Origin: DAOUBP01 sp964474695
GTDB lineage: Bacteria > Chloroflexota > Anaerolineae > CG2-30-64-16
Assembly (NCBI GenBank): GCA_964474695.1
Contig: CAYYTK010000022.1
Span: 13,512-77,511, forward strand
Length of the DNA stretch: 64,000 bases
Direction of reading: 5' to 3'
The notes under the pieces are model-generated. The model was not told the origin of the DNA. It did not search any database and was given only the letters and a program-made list of their open reading frames with translations. Positions 60,656 to 64,000 of this stretch are shown piece after piece; position 1 is the first letter of the stretch; every line of letters begins with the position of its first letter. Position numbers and translations under genes: made by a program.

Positions 60656-60773
60656 CTGACTCGGAGCAGCGTGCTCTTGGGGCTTGATGCTTTGGCATTC
60701 TATGCGGCTGGACAGGAGATGTGTTTCAAGCGAAGTCTTTACTGGAAGAGGGACGTACAAGGAATCAGGACTT

Positions 60774-61733
60774 ATGAATAAAGCGTCTCGACTTCGGATT
60801 CTCATGCGCCTTATTCTTCTCGGCCTCTTCATGGTCGCCATTCCATGCCAGAGCGTGCAGGCTGATGCAGGCCCCCATCCTTCCATGCAGTTCATCTTTG
60901 TCAGCCGGATAGGAGCCGGACCGACCATCATCTCCGGGCAATTGCTTGAGTGCAAGGATGAGGCGTGCACCGAGTCCGGGCCGCTCCAGGAGTTGGGACC
61001 CCAAGGATTCGAATGCCAGATCAATACCTGTCATTCAGGCGCCTATAGCTACAGCCCTTACCACCGGCTGGTGATTGAGTTTTCCGATGGGGTAACCCGG
61101 CAAAGCAACACCTTTACCAGGCGCGCCTTCGCCGCCAATTACCTGGTCACGGTTCATGAAGCAAGCCTGGAAGTCGAAGAAAAACCCCTGGGTCCCAACG
61201 TGCCCTTCTTCAAAGCGGGAGCCCCCACGTTGTTGGATCTTTTGACCACCCTGGCCTTTCCCTGCCTGGCGATCATCCTGCCCATCGTCCTGGTGATGCT
61301 GGCCATCAGGACGGGCCGTGCCGGAGCAACCCTCGACTCTTATCACAACTGGCTGGTGGCGGCCTGGCTGCTCGCCATACCGGCAACCCTGACCGGGATA
61401 CAATGGACTCAAGGCCTGATCGTCACACTGGTCGTCGAGCTGCTCTTGGGTACGGGTTATGCGTTGTGGAAGAAACGCTCCGCCTCCATTATTCTCACGA
61501 TGATCCTGCTGTTGAACCTGATCACCCAGCCGGTCTTGTGGATCGCCATCAGCGGCTTTGGCGGACTGTATCCGGGCGGTTTGATTCTGCTTGCCGAAGG
61601 TGTCGTTTGGCTGGCGGAGGCCGGCGGCTTGTATCTGTCCCAACGAGCTTCCATGAAATTCCAGGAAGCGCTTTGGGTCACTTTCGCCTTGAACGCAGCC
61701 AGTTTTGTCGCCGGCAGCCTGCTTCCTCTGTGA
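60774..61733 (+). CDS. Membrane protein with signal peptide and soluble extracellular domain
   Basis: 319 aa; the start at 60774 has AGGA upstream. Residues 1-30 look like a signal peptide (ILMRLILLGLFMVAIPCQSV). Residues 30-170 form a small Cys-containing domain (LLECKDEACTESG, FECQINTCHSG; four Cys that may pair). Four or five membrane helices follow (LAFPCLAIILPIVLVMLAI, WLVAAWLLAIPATL, LIVTLVVELLLGTGY, and two more). I do not recognise a family. Confidence 0.7.
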   Translation: MNKASRLRILMRLILLGLFMVAIPCQSVQADAGPHPSMQFIFVSRIGAGPTIISGQLLECKDEACTESGPLQELGPQGFECQINTCHSGAYSYSPYHRLVIEFSDGVTRQSNTFTRRAFAANYLVTVHEASLEVEEKPLGPNVPFFKAGAPTLLDLLTTLAFPCLAIILPIVLVMLAIRTGRAGATLDSYHNWLVAAWLLAIPATLTGIQWTQGLIVTLVVELLLGTGYALWKKRSASIILTMILLLNLITQPVLWIAISGFGGLYPGGLILLAEGVVWLAEAGGLYLSQRASMKFQEALWVTFALNAASFVAGSLLPL

Positions 61734-61875
61734 CAACCTCGTCCGCTGGGTGGTTCATCCGGCAGATATGCCGCACCCAACGCCTGGGACTGAAATGACC
61801 AGGTTGACACGCCAAGTGCGTCGAGATGGGCTACGGGCATTACCGCGCATCTACAGAACGGTGGTACAATCGAGT
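61734..61875. other. Gap with extended -10 motif
   Basis: Contains TGG plus TACAAT at 61862-61870, immediately before the GH13 remnant, and TTGACA at 61804-61809 that is too distant to pair with it. Confidence 0.35.
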
Positions 61876-62421
61876 ATGCTCAACAACAAATCGCGCACAC
61901 GTCATCTGTTGAGAAGTTGCTCTCAGAAATGGGCATTCTCGATGATGCTCCCGGTCTACGAGCCGAGAGTACGGCAATACGCAGGTTTTTCGGATGTCGC
62001 CCCCTGGATCATGCCGGACGCCAACGCCTCAGCTTTCAATGTTGCAGTGGAGACCGGTGACCCCGGATCGCTCCTCTCGCACTATCGCACTTTGATCGCC
62101 CTGCGCAAGGTCCATCCCGCCCTGCGGACCGGTGAGCTGTTCCTGCTTTCCACCTTCAATCAAGGGCTGTTTGCCTGCTTGCGGACCACACCCGATGAAT
62201 CTGTGCTGGTTATTGTTAATCTGACAGGCTCCCCTATTCGGGATTACAGGCTGTCGCTGGCAGCCAGCCCTCTGTTGGAGGGCGAAGTTGTCCCCGTTCC
62301 GCTGTCAGGTCAAACACCTCTGGCGGCTTTGACAGTCCTCCCTGGAGGGTATCTATCGGATTTCGTTCCTGTGCCGGAGATTCCGCCCTACGCCACAATC
62401 ATGATGCGGCTGCGCTCATAG
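61876..62421 (+). pseudogene. GH13 (alpha-amylase/oligoglucosidase) C-terminal remnant
   Basis: From about 61960 the frame reads ANASAFNVAVETGDPGSLLS, HYRTLIALRKVHPALRTGEL and LVIVNLTGSPIRDYRLSL, the end of the catalytic barrel and the C-terminal beta-domain of oligo-1,6-glucosidase-like GH13 enzymes. The catalytic Asp/Glu/Asp regions are absent. The first 30 residues after ATG 61876 are unrelated filler. It has an extended -10 upstream but no convincing ribosome site. Confidence 0.7.
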
Positions 62422-62437
62422 CATTGATGAGTCGACC

Positions 62438-63016
62438 ATGACACGCAACCTAGACAAGAACAAGATGCTGTATGTCACCACTCGCCAGGAGTGGCGCACC
62501 TGGCTGGAGACGCACTACGAGTCCGAGACAGAAGTCTGGCTCATCTACACCAAGAAGCACTCCGGCAAACCGCGCATCCCCTACAATGATGCCGTGGAGG
62601 AAGCGCTCTGCTTCGGTTGGATCGACAGCACGGTCAGGACGATCGACGAGGACAGCTTCGCTCAAAGATTCTCGGTGCGGAAGCCCGGGAGTCGGTACTC
62701 CCAGGCGAACAAGGAGAGGCTGAGGGCGCTGGTCAGGCAGGGGAAGGTCGTCAAAGAGGTGTTGGCCACCCTGGAGGATGTCCTGGACGAAGAGGCGTTT
62801 GAGATTCCGCCGGACATCCTCGAGGCGCTCGAGGCCAGCCAGGCGGCCTGGAAGAACTTCCAAGGCTTTTCGCCGGCGTACATCCGCATCCGCATTGCCT
62901 TCATCGACGCGGCGCGCAAGAGGCCGCAGGAGTTCGAGAAGCGCTTGCGATACTTCATCCGGATGACGGAGCAGAACAAGCAGTACGGGTTTGGCGGCAT
63001 CGAGGTACACTATTGA
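62438..63016 (+). CDS. YdeI/OmpD-associated family protein
   Basis: 192 aa. TRQEWRTWLETHYESETEVW, then PYNDAVEEALCFGWIDSTVR and RFSVRKPGSRYSQANKERLR are the signatures of the YdeI/OmpD-associated (COG4430) family; the C-terminal FIDAARKRPQEFEKRLRYFI is its helical tail. The molecular function is unknown; some members are linked to resistance against antimicrobial peptides. No clear ribosome site precedes ATG 62438. Confidence 0.85.
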   Translation: MTRNLDKNKMLYVTTRQEWRTWLETHYESETEVWLIYTKKHSGKPRIPYNDAVEEALCFGWIDSTVRTIDEDSFAQRFSVRKPGSRYSQANKERLRALVRQGKVVKEVLATLEDVLDEEAFEIPPDILEALEASQAAWKNFQGFSPAYIRIRIAFIDAARKRPQEFEKRLRYFIRMTEQNKQYGFGGIEVHY

Positions 63017-63094
63017 GGGGCCGGGGTCTTCGTCTTCTTGCTCCTCTTTAATATTGGTGTCTTGGTGTCTTGGTGGTGAGCCCAACCTTTAATC

Positions 63095-63135
63095 TCCTAA
63101 TCCCGGCTTTTCAGAACGATTAGCGGGGATTAGGG
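63095..63135. repeat. Intergenic inverted repeat
   Basis: TCCTAATCCC (63095-63104) and GGGATTAGGG (63126-63135) are inverted with one mismatch. Nearby TTGGTGTC is directly repeated at about 63054-63070. Confidence 0.5.
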
Positions 63136-63164
63136 GATTTGGGGAACCTTCCCCGTCGGCGTGG

Positions 63165-63752
63165 ATGAGATTGAACATGATTTATCTACTCGGTGGTGCA
63201 GCACGTTCCGGTAAGTCGATTATTGCGAAACGGATGCTCGCAGAAAAAAACATCCCTTTCCTTTGCCTGGATCATCTCGCAATCGGTGCAGCAGATGCAT
63301 TCCCTCACCTTCAAATCGATCTGGATAGTGACGATGCATCTGTTGGCGCTAAGATTTGGCCACTCGTAAAAGCCGTATCGAAGGTGATCATCAAAGACAG
63401 AATCGATTACCTGCTGGAAGGCGCTGCTCTGCAACCCAAACATGCCCAGGAATTACTCTCCGAGTTTCCTTCTCAGGCTCGCGCCTGTTTCCTGGGATAC
63501 GCAGATGCTGACGTACGCCGGAAATTCGAGCAGGTTAGGGAGCATGGCGGCGGGCCTGATGATTGGATGATGCAATTTGACGAGAGCACGATCATGAAAG
63601 AATTGGAGCGGCTAAAACAGGTCAGTGAAGTTCTGCGCTGGGAATGTGAGATGTATCGAATACGATATTTTGAAATGTCGCAAGATTTCGCTGGCTCCAC
63701 TAAGGCAGTGATCGAATTCCTGGCAGGGCAAAACAACCACGCGATTGCCTGA
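63165..63752 (+). CDS. P-loop kinase-like protein
   Basis: 195 aa from ATG 63165; ATG 63177 (MIYLLGGAARSGKS) is an alternative and neither has a strong ribosome site. The Walker A is GGAARSGKS near residues 10-18, with an RRKFEQVREHGGGPDDW lid-like stretch near 125. It looks like the adenylate-kinase/2-phosphoglycerate-kinase-like small kinases. Base composition is clearly lower in G+C than neighbouring genes, suggesting a recent arrival. Confidence 0.65.
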   Translation: MRLNMIYLLGGAARSGKSIIAKRMLAEKNIPFLCLDHLAIGAADAFPHLQIDLDSDDASVGAKIWPLVKAVSKVIIKDRIDYLLEGAALQPKHAQELLSEFPSQARACFLGYADADVRRKFEQVREHGGGPDDWMMQFDESTIMKELERLKQVSEVLRWECEMYRIRYFEMSQDFAGSTKAVIEFLAGQNNHAIA

Positions 63753-63945
63753 CACCGGATCATTCGATGAATCCGGCCGATTCGTTATTCTATCGTTGTG
63801 CCATGAACAGGAGAACCAGAGAAAGGTCCTCCTCTTCTTCGACAGTTGCCGCCGCAGCAGGCCGCACACCGTCTCCCAGATTCGGGCCGGGGTCTCCGTT
63901 TTCTTTCTCCTCTTTCTTATTTGGTTCTATAAGGTTCTTCTTTAA
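63753..63945. other. Terminal intergenic stretch
   Basis: AT-richer than the rest of the window with T-rich runs near 63900-63945. No gene recognised. Confidence 0.35.
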
Positions 63946-64000
63946 TTCACCTGGTGTGGTGGTGCCTTCACCTGGTGTGGTGGTGCCTTCACCTGGTGTG
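63946..64000. repeat. 21-bp tandem repeat running off the window
   Basis: Unit TTCACCTGGTGTGGTGGTGC plus one C: copies at 63946-63966, 63967-63987 and a partial 63988-64000. The copies are identical. The array continues past the end. Confidence 0.9.

Noticed and set aside
63946..64000. CRISPR array
   Set aside because: Repeats are directly adjacent with no unique spacers; it is a simple tandem repeat. No cas gene was seen.

Overview
The window is GC-rich, densely coded DNA, most likely from a member of the Chloroflexota (Anaerolineae/Caldilineae-like). The evidence is a secreted clostripain ending in a Trp-Leu-Pro-Leu-Ile-Met type C-terminus, AfsR/STAND giant regulators, ICMT-like and Ppm1-like methyltransferases, and many short interspersed palindromes. 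This is inference from gene style; no rRNA, tRNA or marker gene was seen. The run reads as chromosomal accessory DNA with many recent insertions, deletions and gene remnants.

Layout. 0.2-2.9 kb: secreted beta-helix/clostripain protein. 3.0-6.4 kb: a STAND NTPase gene followed by a CHAT protease gene, a candidate conflict/defence pair. 6.4-12.1 kb: a promoter-led operon of CooF-like ferredoxin, CooS CO dehydrogenase and three subunits of a HoxE/HoxF/HoxU-like NAD(H) diaphorase. No hydrogenase or acetyl-CoA synthase is present, so the arrangement predicts CO:NAD+ oxidoreductase activity. 12.1-22.9 kb (minus strand): ADP-ribosylglycohydrolase, AddA- and AddB-like recombination nuclease/helicase genes (both carrying in-frame palindromic insertions), a Ppm1-like methyltransferase, an unknown protein and an esterase. 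23.0-25.8 kb: an ArsR-type regulator with two matching operator-like palindromes, a double-methyltransferase protein and an ATC-hydrolase-like protein. 26.0-30.4 kb: isochorismatase-like hydrolase, GlcD-type FAD oxidase, ICMT-like and Ppm1-like methyltransferases. 30.7-34.1 kb: RecA/ImuA-like protein, a minus-strand ABC-2 exporter operon with its own winged-helix regulator and operator, and a dnaE remnant. 34.3-36.5 kb: heavy-metal P1B-type ATPase.

36.7-50.2 kb is the most coherent system: a soluble LacI-type-sensor/histidine-kinase/receiver/AraC regulator, a receiver-like protein, an internally duplicated sugar-type binding lipoprotein, an AraG-like ATPase, an AraH-like permease, three uroporphyrinogen-decarboxylase-family methyltransferases and a corrinoid protein. 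Together they suggest sensing, importing and corrinoid-dependent demethylating of an unidentified methylated compound, perhaps a sugar.

50.2-64 kb: ParB-like protein, a MITE-like repeat, a large BTAD/NB-ARC/TPR regulator, then a graveyard of chimeric or truncated genes (DUF1801-DinB with an internal deletion, GyrI-like joined to WYL, a doubly truncated response regulator, a STAND gene split by a repeat, a GH13 C-terminus) among intact secreted lipoproteins, a YdeI-like protein and a lower-GC P-loop kinase-like gene. The window ends inside a 21-bp tandem repeat.

All family assignments rest on motifs read by eye; no database search was run.
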